From Fremontodendron californicum (Eukaryota; Streptophyta; Magnoliopsida; Malvales; Malvaceae), in assembly GCA_030761205.1 (NCBI GenBank), contig JAULJL010000034.1, positions 3,867,501 to 3,931,500 on the forward strand: a stretch of DNA of 64,000 nt, given 5' to 3'. The notes below the pieces were generated by a model that was not told the origin of the DNA, did not search any database, and saw only the letters and a program-made list of their open reading frames with translations. A program made the position numbers and the translations under genes. This document shows positions 45,598 to 57,090 of this stretch, piece after piece; position 1 is the first letter of the stretch; every line of letters begins with the position of its first letter.

Positions 45598-46600
45598 GAG
45601 TCTGAGGGGGCCTTGGCCCCCAAAGTTTTTAAAATTTGTTTAGTATGTATATTTATTAATATTAAATTAATTTAAATTAATTCACTTAAATTAAAATTAT
45701 TAACTTTTTGGTTTCTTAATTTAAAAAAGTTAAAATTATAGTTTTTTTTTTTTACCCATCAATTATTACATATAAATTTTTAAAATTAAGAGATTTATTA
45801 TTAGTTTTAATTTTTAAATTACAATAATGTGAATTTAACAAAAACCAAATTAATATTTTGACTTTTAACAAAACTTCAAATCTTCAACCAAGTATTAAAT
45901 ATGTGTTTTTTCTTTTCTTTCTAGTTTATTACAATTTCTCCTCTTCATATAATTTTTCACTTTTAATTTTATTCTAAATTTCTATTCCATGTTGTCATGC
46001 AATTTTGTTTCAAAAAAAAAAAAAAAAAGTAGATTGGAAATCATTTTATAAAAGTTAAGATAAAATCATAATTTGTAATTTCAATGTTTCAACTTCATTA
46101 TTTTAAAATTATATTTATTTTTCTTCTCGATAAAAAATATATTATTTAACGATTGAAATTATTTATTTTTTATTTCAATTTTAAATTATAAAAAAATTCT
46201 CATTTCATTAAAAAAGTTATGTAACACTCCTACATGCACTCATTTTATATATTCATTTCACATATTCACTTCTTATCTAAGGACTTAAGTGAAAAGTACT
46301 AGAACTTTTATAGATTATAATAAAATTTTGAAAACTTATATACTTTGTGTGTGAAATGAATACAATATTAGATAAATGTATATATGATCTTTTTCTTTAC
46401 TATTAATTTGAAAAAAAAATTATTTTAAAAATTTTAATGCTATCATAGTAATATTTTTATTATAATAGATTAATTACTTTTTATTAATATATTATTTGTG
46501 TGTCTATATATATATATATATATATGATAGAATAAATATAATATAAAGTATAATATTAATTGGTTCCTCCAAAATCAAATATCAAGATCCGCCACAGCTC
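45598..46600. repeat. Dispersed repeat, GGGGGCCTTGGCCCCC to AAGATCCGCCACAG
   Basis: The segment starts with the palindrome GGGGGCCTTGGCCCCC at 45606-45621 and ends near CCTCCAAAATCAAATATCAAGATCCGCCACAG at 46565-46600, given here in parts. Both ends are strings seen at the edges of a common plant repeat. The interior is AT-rich without coding. It directly follows the broken ABC exon and probably caused or followed the break. Boundaries and class are uncertain. Confidence 0.4.
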
Positions 46601-46645
46601 CTGAACCTCAACATGATTAATCAACTAACCTGCTCAACTTGCTTT

Positions 46646-47253
46646 GGCTCCATTTGGATGAGAGGTGAGATTGGTTTCGGTGAAATTAAAAACAGCGTTG
46701 GAGGTGAGATTAGTTACTGTAGCGGTGAGATTAGGTACTGTAGCGGTGAGATTAAAATCAGTGGTGGATATGTGTTTGGATGCAAAAACAACGGTGACGG
46801 TGAAATGAATTATAGTGAGAACGAAAAATAACAATTAAGGATATTAGGTAAATATATATAATTAAACTTTTAAATTATTTGATATTAATGAAATTAATAA
46901 AAAAAATTATCACATTATATTTTTTCAAATAATTATTTTATTAATAAATAAAATTCATAATATATAAATAATAATTTATATTTATATTTATTATTTATTA
47001 TTTTTTTATTATTATATAATATATTTATCAGTTAATAATAAAAAAAAATACTAAAAAAAAGATAACCATATGGAGTTTGAAGCTTTAGAATGTTTAAAAA
47101 TTAAAAACTTTTCTCCACTGGAGCCTTAAGCTCCAGTGGAGAAATAAGGCACCAGCACGGTCTTGTTAGCCAAATGCCTTCTGCGGCTCGATTGGGGCCA
47201 AAAAGAACCCAAATCAGGCCGCACTAAGGCTCTGCTTGTATCCAAACGGAGCC
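46646..47253. mobile_element. Inverted-repeat transposon, GGCTCC...GGAGCC, 608 bp
   Basis: Left end GGCTCCATTTGGATGAGAGG and right end TGTATCCAAACGGAGCC are inverted repeats, flanked by TTT on both sides (a possible 3-bp duplication as in Harbinger). Near the left end a unit GTGAGATTAGKTACTGTAGC is repeated in tandem. No transposase. Short frames on both strands here reflect the tandem units. Confidence 0.5.
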
Positions 47254-47800
47254 TTTATAAGTTAGCCATTCAACTCGTTCATAGGATAATGCTTGTACAG
47301 GTCAGAAAGCAAAAGATTACAGTCAATAGTGCCCCAGACATAATTTGAATGGTACGAATAGCATTTTGACTTAGTTTGTTATTCAGTTGACAAAAAGGAA
47401 ATAGTGCAAGTTTATCCCAATCATAATAGACAATAGACTCCAGGTTGCTGCCCATGCTTATATATACATATATTTAATGTTGTAGTGTGTTTATTTAGAT
47501 TGCAAAAGTTTACAAAAGCATTTTATGCAAACCCAGCCTCATTCATGTTCTACCACTACTGAATTTTATTGTTGTTAATTAGGTGGATTGAATTCATAGC
47601 ATTTTAGTGTTGGATTGATGTAACTACCTTTGTAGGTTTAAGCCATAGGTTGAATTTCGTCAGTTAGGCTTGGATGTAAAGTAAAACTTATATAACAAAA
47701 ACAAGTTACACAGTGTGCTGATTATTCTTAAGGAACTGCTTTATCAAACATTTTATTGTTGCATTTCTCAATATTGATATGGATAAAATGACACAGGAAT
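47254..47800. other. Possible intron remnant, no gene
   Basis: Unique-looking sequence of moderate AT content between two transposons, within the span of the dismantled ABC transporter. No exon recognised. It may be intron sequence of that gene, by position only. Confidence 0.35.
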
Positions 47801-48373
47801 TGTTGGGTTATTGAGTTCAAGTCCCACATTAAGTAATTTGGTTAAACTAAAGGGAATGTTCATCTCGCATTGCTTAACTTAGTTAAGTCAAGTAGAGTGC
47901 TCATCCCTCATCCCACATTGAGTAGTTCTGGATGAGCCAATGAGGGTGTTCACCTATAAGTAGGAGCTTTGACCTTTGGAAGAGAACCACCATTACCCGT
48001 TGTGAGAGATAATCTATACACTTAAGTAAAAGTTGTATTGGGACTCTCCGGGTGGTGAGTTAAGTGTGTTGTAAGAAGGTTTGTAGCTTTATCCTTGCAA
48101 ATGCTACAAGTGTGTTCTAAGAAGCCCTTTGGGATCATTGACGTAGGCCAAGAAAGGTTGAACCATGTTAAAAATATTGTATTCTCTTCTTCCTAAGTGT
48201 ATGTTGTGGGATGTCATGCTATTCCCAACAACGGGTATCAGAGCTTTTGGTTCAAGGCCTAGAAGATTTTGGTTCAAGCGAAGAGAGATGTTGCCAAGAG
48301 TTTTTTTTTGTTCGAGCAAGGAAAGAAGTTTTTTGTTCTAGGAATAAAAGTTGTTGAGTTCCTGCCAAGAGGT

Positions 48374-51340
48374 TGTTGCAACTGTTTTTAGCCCAGGTCG
48401 AATCCGAATCCGACCCGGGCCATCTGCGGACCCTCTGCAGGCCTAATACCAGGGCCCCCAAACCAGGCCCAATGCCAAGGCCCCCATCCAGGGCCCATTT
48501 GGGTCTGCTGGCCAAGCAGGCCAATCGGGTCTGCTAGCCTAGCAGGCCCACTCAAGCAGCCAGGCCACCAAGCCTGTTGCCTGGCCCAACAGGGCCTGCT
48601 ACCTAGCAGGCCCATTTCCAAAATCCCCTAACTCAGCAAACCCTAACCTTAGCCCCTACAGTAGCCGACCCCCTACCACCGTAGCCCCTACCATGGCCCC
48701 CTGCAGCAGCCACCAACGGCCACCTTCCCCAGGCCACCACCCAACACTTAAACCCCCATACACGCCACCCCCCAAAAAATGAACCTGCCAACAGCCCTAA
48801 TCCCACCCACCTACACACACCATTCCCCTTTTGAATCCACCACAGCCCCTACATCAGCATGGCAGCATCCCCCAAAACCAAACCTTGCACACCACTCCTT
48901 AGCCCCCAGGCAGCATGGTTGCTTGCAAGCAACAGCCACGTCCCCAAATTCGGGGACCCAAGTCCCAAATCATAGGGTTTCGGGAGCCCAAAACCCTTCA
49001 AAAACAACACAGGAGACACAAAAAAGGGGACCCGAAATAAAAAAACCTACACTGAAACCCCATATCTCGGATCCGAGCCCCTTTCAAAATATCGAAACCC
49101 ATTCGACCCCCCTAAATCCGATTAACCCATCGTAACCCCCCTCCAAAAAAAAAACCACAACACAATAACAAAACACAAAAAAAAAAAAAAGAACAGAAAA
49201 AAACCACCAAAAAAAAGGTTCGATATTTTGTTTAAAACCTAGATCTAGGGATTTAGACTAAGTTTCGGGGAAAATAGAACCCAGATCTGGGAAGAGGGGA
49301 TCGAAACGAGTCGGGGCGTGAGTTTTTGGTCAAAAACGGTTCCGACCACCGACAGTTGGCGACGGTAGACGGCGGAGCACGGTGGCTGCAGGCCGGTTTT
49401 TGGGTTTCTTTGTTTTTTTCGGCGAGGGATTTGTAGAGAGAGGGGAGAGAGGGAACAGGGTAGAGAGAGTGTAGGAAGGCTGAGAATGGTTTAAATTTTT
49501 TTTTTGGGTTTTTATAATAGTCCAAAACGGTGCTGTTTAGAGGGGAAGAGGGTCCGTGCATGGACCCGGATTCGACCCGGGATCCGCGTATCTGACCCAC
49601 GGGCAAAAAAAAAAAGAGAGTTTTCGGGTCTATCCAGACTCGACCCAAGACCCGACTCAGGCCCAAAAGGCCTGACCCGCATACACAACTGGCCTCCTGC
49701 ACTGGGCCCAGCAACCCACTTCACTGATTTTGGGCCAAGCAGGAAAGAAAAGAGAAAAAAAAAGAAAAAAAGAGAAAAGAGAAAAGAGAAAAGGAAAAAA
49801 AAAAAGAAAGAAAGAAAAAAAAAAGAAAAAGAGAAAAAAAGAAAGAGAAAAAAAAATTGGCCCGAGCCCATAAAATTCAGATCCAAAATCCATTAGGCCC
49901 GGAGGTAAAATTTGTTTTTATTAGTTTTTCTTTATTTTTCTTTAGTTTATTTAGTTTATTATATGTTTAGTTACCAAAGCACATTTTAGCATATTTTCGT
50001 ATATTGCAATGAATCCTCATGTGATTTTTGTGTGTTGCATATTTTAATGTCATAACACGTTTTAATATATTTTATTATTTTTGTTATTGAAAATGTGGTA
50101 GTATATTTGGACAATATATTATATATTAGTGTTTTTAAATATTGTATCATTTTAAATATTGTATTATTTTTAATATTTTACATTATTGATGTTTTTAAAT
50201 ATTGTATTATCTTAACATATTGCATTATTAATGTTTTAAATATTTTATTATTTTTACATATTGCATTACTTGTGTTTCAATGTTATGGTGTATTTTAATA
50301 TACTTTATGTTCATAGTTATTATTTATTTTAAACGTCATATCCTATTTTAATATATTTTATTATTGGTATTCATCATTTATTTAAATATGTTAGAATATT
50401 TTAGTGTCATAGATACGTGTTTGTTGTAGGAAGTTTAAAGTGTCATAATGAGCAATTTGTTTTTAAATAAACATAAGGACAAAATGAACGGAGATTGCCG
50501 ACGACGGAATTCGAAGGATGTCACAGTTGTGATTCCTAAGATATCCCGAGGTGAGAGAATTTTGTTAAATATCACCACGAGTGGTGGGAGTATTTAGCAA
50601 TATGCTCGATAAAAAATTCGCTTTCATTCAAAAATGGAAGTAATCAAAATAAAAGATGAATAAAATAGTGAATGTTTATGTGTTCGATATTTTGCCATAT
50701 TCGTACTTTTTTAAACATTATGCTTCGCATGTTTAATCTTATAGTTATGTATTTAATCATATGTCTTGTATGCTTAACCGTGTGCATTTAAATAAAAAAA
50801 AATGGGTGTAAATTGCCGACGACGGAATTCGAAAGATATTACAGTTATGATTCCTAAGATATCTTGAGGTGAGAGGATCTCGTTAAATATCACCAAGAGT
50901 GTTGGGAATATTTAATGAGTATTCTCGATAATAGATTTACGTTCACTTTCATTTTCAAAAAAATAATAACAATTCTTAAAAAAAAATAAACATGTTTTCG
51001 AAAATAAAATAAAATAAAAGAGAATTAGTTTTAAATACCGATATTAAATCCATTAAATCGAGATTTAAGATAACACGTGATTAAATGGTATCGTATTCTA
51101 AACGGACGTTGCGGGGGTGCTAATCCTTCCCCGCTGTAACTGACTCCCGAACTCGATTTTGTTTTCTCTCTGGTTTAAAGCGCGAACTTCGGAATTGGTT
51201 TTAAAAAATGTTTTAATTAATTTAAAAATATTTTACTAAAACCGGTTTTGATAGGTGGCCAATCACACCTAAACAAAAAGATTGGTGGCGACTCCGTTTT
51301 GTTTTTAAAATCGTCTAGCGGTCGAAAAACCGTTATGACA
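48374..51340 (+). mobile_element. Solo LTR, Ty3/Gypsy (Tat-like), 3.0 kb, nested
   Basis: Runs from TGTTGCAACTG to CGTTATGACA and is flanked by GAGGT at 48369-48373 and 51341-51345. Its tail repeats the end of the 5233-7038 LTR almost motif for motif (GGGGGTGCTAATCCTTCCCCG, GGTGGCCAATCACACC, TCTAGCGGTCGAAAAA). The left third is C-rich and CAGGCCC-rich, unlike the AT-rich surroundings; a 118-base purine tract lies in the middle. Two copies of a segment around CCGACGACGGAATTCGAA lie about 320 bases apart (50498 and 50817). Open frames in the C-rich part are composition artefacts. Confidence 0.7.
49741..49858 (+). repeat. 118-base homopurine tract in the solo LTR
   Basis: Only A and G over about 118 bases (GAAAAGAGAAAAAAAAAGAAA style), interrupted by nothing that I can see. 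The opposite strand gives the Phe/Leu/Ser-rich frames at 49512-49893, which are artefacts. Such tracts can form triple-helix DNA; that is inference. Confidence 0.85.
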
Positions 51341-51854
51341 GAGGTAATTGGGACTTTGACTCAAGAGAAGATTTGTTGGGTTATTGAGTCCAAGTCCCAC
51401 ATTGAGTAACTTGGTTAAGCTAAGGGGAGTGTTCATCCCACATTGCTTAACTTGGTTAAATCAAGTATAGTGCTCATCCCTCATCCCACATTGAGTAGTT
51501 TTGGACAAGCCAATGAAGGTGCTCACCTATAAGTAGGAGCTTTGGCCTTTAGAAGAGAACCACCATTACCCCTTGTGAGAGATAGTTTATACACTTAAGT
51601 AGAAGTTGTATTGAGACAATCCGGGTGGTGAGTCAAGTGTGTTATAAGAAGGCTTGTAGCTTTATCCGTGAAAAAGCTACAAGTTGGATTCTTCTTTAGT
51701 GAAGTATGTTTATCCCTTTGGGATCGTGGACGTAGGCCAAGAAGGGCTGAACCACGTTAAAAATGTTGTGTTCTCTTCTTCCTGAGTGCATGTTGTGGGT
51801 TAATGCTTGTTGTGGGATGTCACGCTATTCCTATTAGGAACCTGTTGTCTTTAG

Positions 51855-51971
51855 GTTTTAGTAGGAGAAAATATTTCATATGGGCTTCCAGATGATAATG
51901 TATCCAAGGATGACCTTATTAAGGAAGCAAAAGTTGCAAATGCTCATGAATTTATAATTTCTCTTCCTCAG
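51855..51971 (+). pseudogene. Nucleotide-binding-domain exon of an ABC transporter
   Basis: After TTTAG the frame gives 39 codons beginning VLVGENISYGLPDDN and ending AHEFIISLPQ, followed by a GT donor. This is the stretch between the Q-loop and the ABC signature in B-type (half-molecule) transporters, close to ABCB28-like proteins. Walker A lies upstream and LSGGQ downstream in the family, and neither is found in the window. Four residues usually found before VGENI appear to be missing, or the acceptor lies six bases further on. With the exon at 45283 it marks one gene taken apart by repeats. Confidence 0.6.
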
Positions 51972-52103
51972 GTTTGTTGATCTTGCAATTATCCAAGAAG
52001 AATATTTGAAGAACAAAAAAGATAATTGAGAAAGAATAAGATTTGAAGAGTTAAAATTTTCAGAACTCCCACAAGTCCACGATGAAAAATTTGATGAACA
52101 AAG

Positions 52104-53622
52104 AGATGCACCCAAAAGAATGTATCTTTATTAAATCTTACAATTAATATGATCAATTACAGTAAAGTAGCATGCAAGGGTCGAATCCACAGAGATTGGT
52201 TTTTAGTTTATAAATTACTAGTTTAAAACTTAAATTCAAAGAACAATAAAAAAAATGGGTTTTTTTTAAAAAGAGTTTTAAAACTAAGAAAACAAGAAAA
52301 GTAAGAAGCAATAAAATAAGATGAAATCAAATATGAGAGAAATATGGCTAAAGGTTCATTCTCCACCACTAGACATCATTAAGAATCAAATTCAGATCTA
52401 TCAACATCAATTAGCTATCAAAGTTAACAACCGTAGATAACAACATCCCGTGTTACCCCGATCCTTCCTTAGTTCGTCGTTAAGCAGGACGAACGCCACT
52501 ACTTAATCTCTAACTATCAAACAACCTAGGATAAACATCTCTAAATTTAATTTGACAGTAGCTGTATGATAAGAAAGATAGGTTGATCTAAGCAACAAAA
52601 GCATGAACATGAATTGTTTAACTTAGGTTATGTTCCACTTTGCAATTAGCGAAAACTTGACCATAATCATTAATCACAAATTGCCACTTATGAATAGGAA
52701 ATCAAGACAATTACACGGATCAAGACTCCTAAACTAGAGTTAGACAGTTATCAAGATCTATCTAGTTGCGCACCTAAACAAATCAATACAAAAATCATAA
52801 ACAATTCTTATGGAAGAACATAAGCAACTTTGATGGAAAATTAATGATAGATAGAATCTGAAAATCAATTACAGAACATGTCTAGGGCTTTGAAATCACC
52901 CTTAACCAAAGAGAAGTTAGCCTTGCGTAGGCATAGATAATATATACATAAAACTAAAAAGAAAATAAAAGAATGGAGAATAAGAAGAATAATAATGATG
53001 ATCCTTGAGTCTCCTCCAAAGATGTATAGTTTGTGGCTCAAAAGATGGTATTTATAGAGTTTTAAAACCCTGAGAACAAGTCATTGCAGCACAAGTAAGC
53101 CAAAAGGCAAAAAAATCAAATTTTTGGGCCTTTTTTTGCGGTTTTTCCCTAATTGTTGGCGCCTAGGCGTCGGAATTTGGCCCCTAGGCGCCGAGCACAA
53201 TGTTTCCATTTTTCAGCTGCACCTTCCTTCACTTCGTCGGCTGATTTGGATGCTCATTTCTTATCCGATTTGGGTGTTTAAACTATCATTGGATAGGTAT
53301 TCAAGTCAGCGTCAAAAGTCAATAAGGAAGTTTCTTCAAATAAAGATTTTAACATAATGATTTCCTTGCAACAAGATTCGGAGGTCAAATCTGCCTTCTT
53401 GCTTTGCAACCATAAATTTATCTTTTTGACTCCCGAGTCATCTTCCATCTTGTGATTATGATTTTGTAAGTTCTTTACCATCATTATTGATATTTTTTGA
53501 CTTCATTCTCCTTATTGTACCTAAAATTCAAAAACATAATATAAGTAAACAAGATAAAGATCGAAAACATAACAAAAACTAAAAGTAGAAAGGCATAACA
53601 TGTATATTTTATGAGCTTATCA
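52104..53622 (-). repeat. 3' LTR of the Athila-primed element
   Basis: 1519 bp. Contains GGCGCCTAGGCGTCGGAATT followed by CCCCTAGGCGCCGAGC at 53158-53197, where the other LTR has a single shorter palindrome. Shares the ACAACATCCCGTGTTACCCC block with the 5' LTR. Confidence 0.87.
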
Positions 53623-54608
53623 AATACCCCCACACTTAGCTTTTTGCTAGTCCTCGAGCAAAACAAATTAAAAATAAAATAAGAAAATATAATCTAATCC
53701 ACTTTCGTAGAAAATCACGGTGGCACTTAGCATGTGACACAAGCTTTTAAACCCCTAGATGTCCCTAGTGGACGAGTTTAGTCTCGTGAGGGTTTACTAG
53801 GATGATACCCACAAACATTGGAGACATAAAAAGAAAAAAAACTAAAATATACTAAATATAATTACTCCTAATCCTTCCAATTTAAATAAGAGATAATCAT
53901 TGAACAAGTCTTATAAACTAATCAATAGCTTAAAGAATTTCACAAAAAATCATGCTTGAATGTAAATAGTTTGAGTTAAGCCAATATTAACATAATTTAA
54001 TCAAAATAGTGCATATCATGTTCAAAATTCACAAGGATGATTATACAAGTCAATATTAATCTAAACATGCTTTTTTCTCAATCTGCATATCATATTAACA
54101 ATGGCTCATAAAAAGTAGTATCAAGCTTAATTCTAATGAAAATCTTCTAACTAATAACCAGTTTAGACCTATGGAATTCATATCTCAATATTGTATTAAA
54201 AAGGAACTAAAACACACTAAAAATAATAATAATAATAATATTAAAGACTCATAAAATAAAATAAAAAATAATAGCCAAAAATAAAAGAAATTCTAAATCC
54301 TTCCCCCAACACTTAATTCTTACATTGTCCTCAATGTAATGCTATTAACCCAAATGAAAGAATCATGTGTAAGAGAAAAGAAATAATAACATAAGAATAG
54401 AAATAATTAAAATCAAAACAAAACAAACTCATGCAACCTAAATAATCCTAAAATACTAAACAAACAATTAACAAATAAACATAAAAATAATAAAAGAAAA
54501 AGGGAAAGAAAGCAAATCTGAGTATAACAGGTTGGTAATTTCTTTATTAATTGGGCTGCCTTCCCAATTAGTACTTGAGTTCAGTTGTCCAACTTAACCA
54601 ACACCCCT

Positions 54609-54968
54609 TCATGGCTTTTTAAGCTTGTTAGGCTCATACATGAAAATTTCCAAATTTGTGCGTTTGAAAGGAAGCTTTCTTTGCACAATAGTGGGTACAT
54701 TCTCTATTAAAAATATTATTCCATCATCTTTTGTGGTGCATAACTCATCAAGGAATGGTGCAACTTTTGGTACTTGTTGAATGACATCCACAAACAAACT
54801 GTTTAAGGTTTCCAGTATGTCTTGTTCATGTTCCTCCTCCTTGAACTTTGTGAATCTACTAGGAAAAGATAGAGAGGAAACATTAGTAAAAATTGGAACC
54901 TTAAAAGTTACCTCAGGTGCTAATGTACTCTTAATTATGGCTTCATTATCCTCAAGAATAGAATCCAT
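54609..54968 (-). pseudogene. Gag-like remnant in the Athila-primed element
   Basis: 119 codons starting MDSILEDNEA. The middle reads LSFPSRFTKFKEEEHEQDIL, then DVIQQVPKVAPFLDELCT and IVQRKLP. This order resembles the segment between gag and protease of Ty3/Gypsy Athila/Tat polyproteins (FPSRL... QMPxYAKFL... KLPPK). It is shorter and diverged, with no zinc knuckle or protease following. Supports an origin from an Athila-type Gypsy element by internal loss. Identification is by pattern memory. Confidence 0.5.
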
Positions 54969-55121
54969 CTCTAATTTTGTCTGATCCTCGGGTCCCTTGG
55001 ACTTTCTGATTCATCCTCAAGTTGTTCTGGACTAATTTTCTCCTTTGGATCATGTTCATGTAGTTCTTCAGATCTTTATTCTACCTATAGCGCCATACCC
55101 CCGGCAACGGCACCAAAAATT

Positions 55122-56610
55122 TGATGCACCCAAAAGAGTGTATCTTTATTAAACCTTGCAATTAATATGATCAATTATAGTAAAGTAGCATGCAAGGGTC
55201 GAATCCATAGAGATTGGTTTTTAGTTTATAAATTACTAGTTTAAAACTTAAATTCAAGAACAATAAAAGAAGAAGGTTTTTTTTTTTAAAAAGTTTTAAA
55301 ATCTAAGAAAACAAGAAATGTAAGAAGCAATAAAATAAGATGAAATAAAATATGAGAGAAATATGGCTAAAGGTTCATTCTCCACCACTAAACGTCATGA
55401 AGAATCAAATTCAAATCTATCAACATCAATTAGCTATCAAAGTTAACAACCGTAGATAACAACATCCCGTGTTACCCCAATCCTTCCTTAGTTCGTCGTT
55501 AAGCAGGATGAACACCACTACTTAATCTCTAACTATCAAACAACCTAGGATAAACGTCTCTAAATTTAATTTGACAACAGCTATATGATAAGAAAGATAG
55601 ATTGATCTAAGCAACAAAACCATGAACAGTAATTGTTTAACTTAGGTTATGTTTCACTTTGCAATTAGCGAAAACTTGACCATAATCATTAATCACAAAT
55701 TGTCACTTATGAATAGGAAATCAAGACAATTACACGGATCAAGACTCATAAACTAGCGTTAGACAATTATCAAGATCTATCTAGTTGCGCAGCTAAACAA
55801 ATCAAGACAAAAATCATAAACAATTCTTATGAAAGAACATAAGCAACTTTGATGGAAAATTAATGATAGATAGAATCTGAAAATCAATTACAAAACATGT
55901 CTAGGGCTTTGAAATCACCCTTAACTAAAGAGAAGTTTAGCCTTGCATAGGCATAGATAATATATACATAAAACTAAAAAGAAAATAAAAGAATGGAGAA
56001 GAAGAAGAATGATGATCCTTGAGTCTCCTCCAAAGATGTATAGTTTATGGCTCAAAAGATGGTATTTATAGAATTTTAAAACCTTGAGAACAAGTCTTTG
56101 CAGCACAAGTAAGCCAAAAGGAAAAAAATCACGTTTTTGGGCCTATTTTTGCGGTTTTTCCCGAATTGTTGGCGCCTAGGCGCCGAGCATACTGTTTCCA
56201 TTTTTTTGTTAAACCTTCTTTCATTTCGTCTGATTTGGATGCTCATTTCTTATCCGATTTGGGCGTTTAAACTATCGTTGGAAAGGTATTCAAGTCATCT
56301 TCAAAAGTCAAGAGGAAGTTTCTTCAAATAAAGACTTTAACATAATGATTTTCCTGTAGCAAGCTCCGAAGGTCAAATCTGTCTTCTTGCTTTGCAACAA
56401 AAAATTTATCTTTTTGACTCCCGAGTCTTCTTCTATCTTGTGATTATGATTTTGTAAGTTTTTTACCATCATTATTGACATCTTTTGACTTCATTCTCCT
56501 TATTTTACCTAAAATTTAAAAACATAATATAAGTAAACAAGATAAAGATTGAAAACATAACAAAAACTAAAAGTAGAAAGACATAAAATGTATGTTTTAT
56601 AAGCTTATCA
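55122..56610 (-). repeat. 5' LTR of the Athila-primed element
   Basis: 1489 bp. Contains the perfect 14-base palindrome GGCGCCTAGGCGCC at 56171-56184. The primer site lies seven bases inside it. Confidence 0.87.
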
Positions 56611-56615
56611 CAAAG

Positions 56616-57090
56616 TCTCTAGAATTCTTGCAATCAAATCCAAAAAAGAAAGATTAAAGGAACACAATTGGGAAATAAGAAAATTTGAAGAGTTAAAGTT
56701 TGCAAAACTCTCACAAGACTAAGAAAAAAATTTGAAGAACAAAATCTCCAGAATTCTAGCAAATCAAATTCAAGGACATTTGACGAACAAAATTTCTAAA
56801 ATTTCAACAAACAAATCCAAAAGGAAAATCTGAAGAATTCAAAGAATCCATAAATTGGTACAAACATTTTAAAATTTTCAAGAATCCCTAAATTAGTTAA
56901 AATTTCAAAATTCAAAAATCCTAAATTGGATCGAATTTCAAGATTCAAAATCCTAAATTGAATCAAATTCCAAGATCCAAGAATACCTAAAATTTGGAAT
57001 CAAATTCCAAAAATCCAAGAATTCTTATATTTTGAGGCTAAATTTATTGAATTCAAGTACAAGTCATCAAGACTAGGGGTTTAATCGAGT
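56616..57090. repeat. AATTCAAG/AAATTTGAAGAAC degenerate tandem block
   Basis: The unit AAATTTGAAGAACAAA...CTCTAGAATTCTTGCAATCAAAT recurs imperfectly at about 56611-56650, 56730-56775 and 56780-56830, and also just left of the Athila-primed element (52020-52103), so that element sits inside a pre-existing tandem array. From 56870 a shorter CCTAAATTG.ATCAAATTCCAAGAT unit takes over. No gene. Confidence 0.5.

Larger units (their letters stand above)
47801..51836 (+). mobile_element. TRIM-like LTR element carrying a nested solo LTR
   Basis: LTRs at 47801-48230 and 51374-51836 begin TGTTGGGTTATTGAG and share long matches (CCCACATTGAGTAGTT, GTAGGAGCTTTG). GGAAT precedes the left and GGAAC follows the right one, a near-match target duplication. 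The left LTR is followed by GGGTATCAGAGC (initiator-Met primer-site type), and the right is preceded by CAAGAGAAGATT, a weak purine tract. Removing the nested 48374-51340 unit and one GAGGT leaves an internal part of only about 170 bases with no coding, which fits a terminal-repeat retrotransposon in miniature. The right LTR is about 33 bases longer (insertion near 51685). Confidence 0.7.
52104..56610 (-). mobile_element. Non-autonomous LTR element with Athila-type primer site, 4.5 kb
   Basis: Read on the minus strand: 5' LTR 56610-55122 (begins TGATAAGC, ends GGGTGCATCA), primer site TGGTGCCGTTGCCGGGGG at 55115-55098 matching the 3' end of tRNA-Asp as in Athila elements, a 1.5-kb interior, purine tract GTGGGGGTATT at 53633-53623, and 3' LTR 53622-52104. 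Target duplication CAAAG at 52099-52103 and 56611-56615. No protease, integrase or reverse transcriptase is present, only a gag-like remnant at 54609-54968. The final base of the 3' LTR is mutated (A where T is expected in window orientation). LTRs of 1489 and 1519 bases differ at many sites, so this is not recent. Confidence 0.88.

Noticed and set aside
48388..49135. Gly/Trp-rich and Pro/Thr-rich open frames on opposite strands
   Set aside because: They fall in the C-rich part of a solo LTR bounded by GAGGT duplications; no domain is recognisable.
49504..49896. Lys/Arg-rich and Phe/Leu-rich open frames on both strands
   Set aside because: They are translations of a pure purine tract and its complement, with no codon structure.
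51876..52115. Minus-strand open frame of 79 codons
   Set aside because: It is the antisense of the ABC-transporter exon and runs into the Athila-primed LTR.
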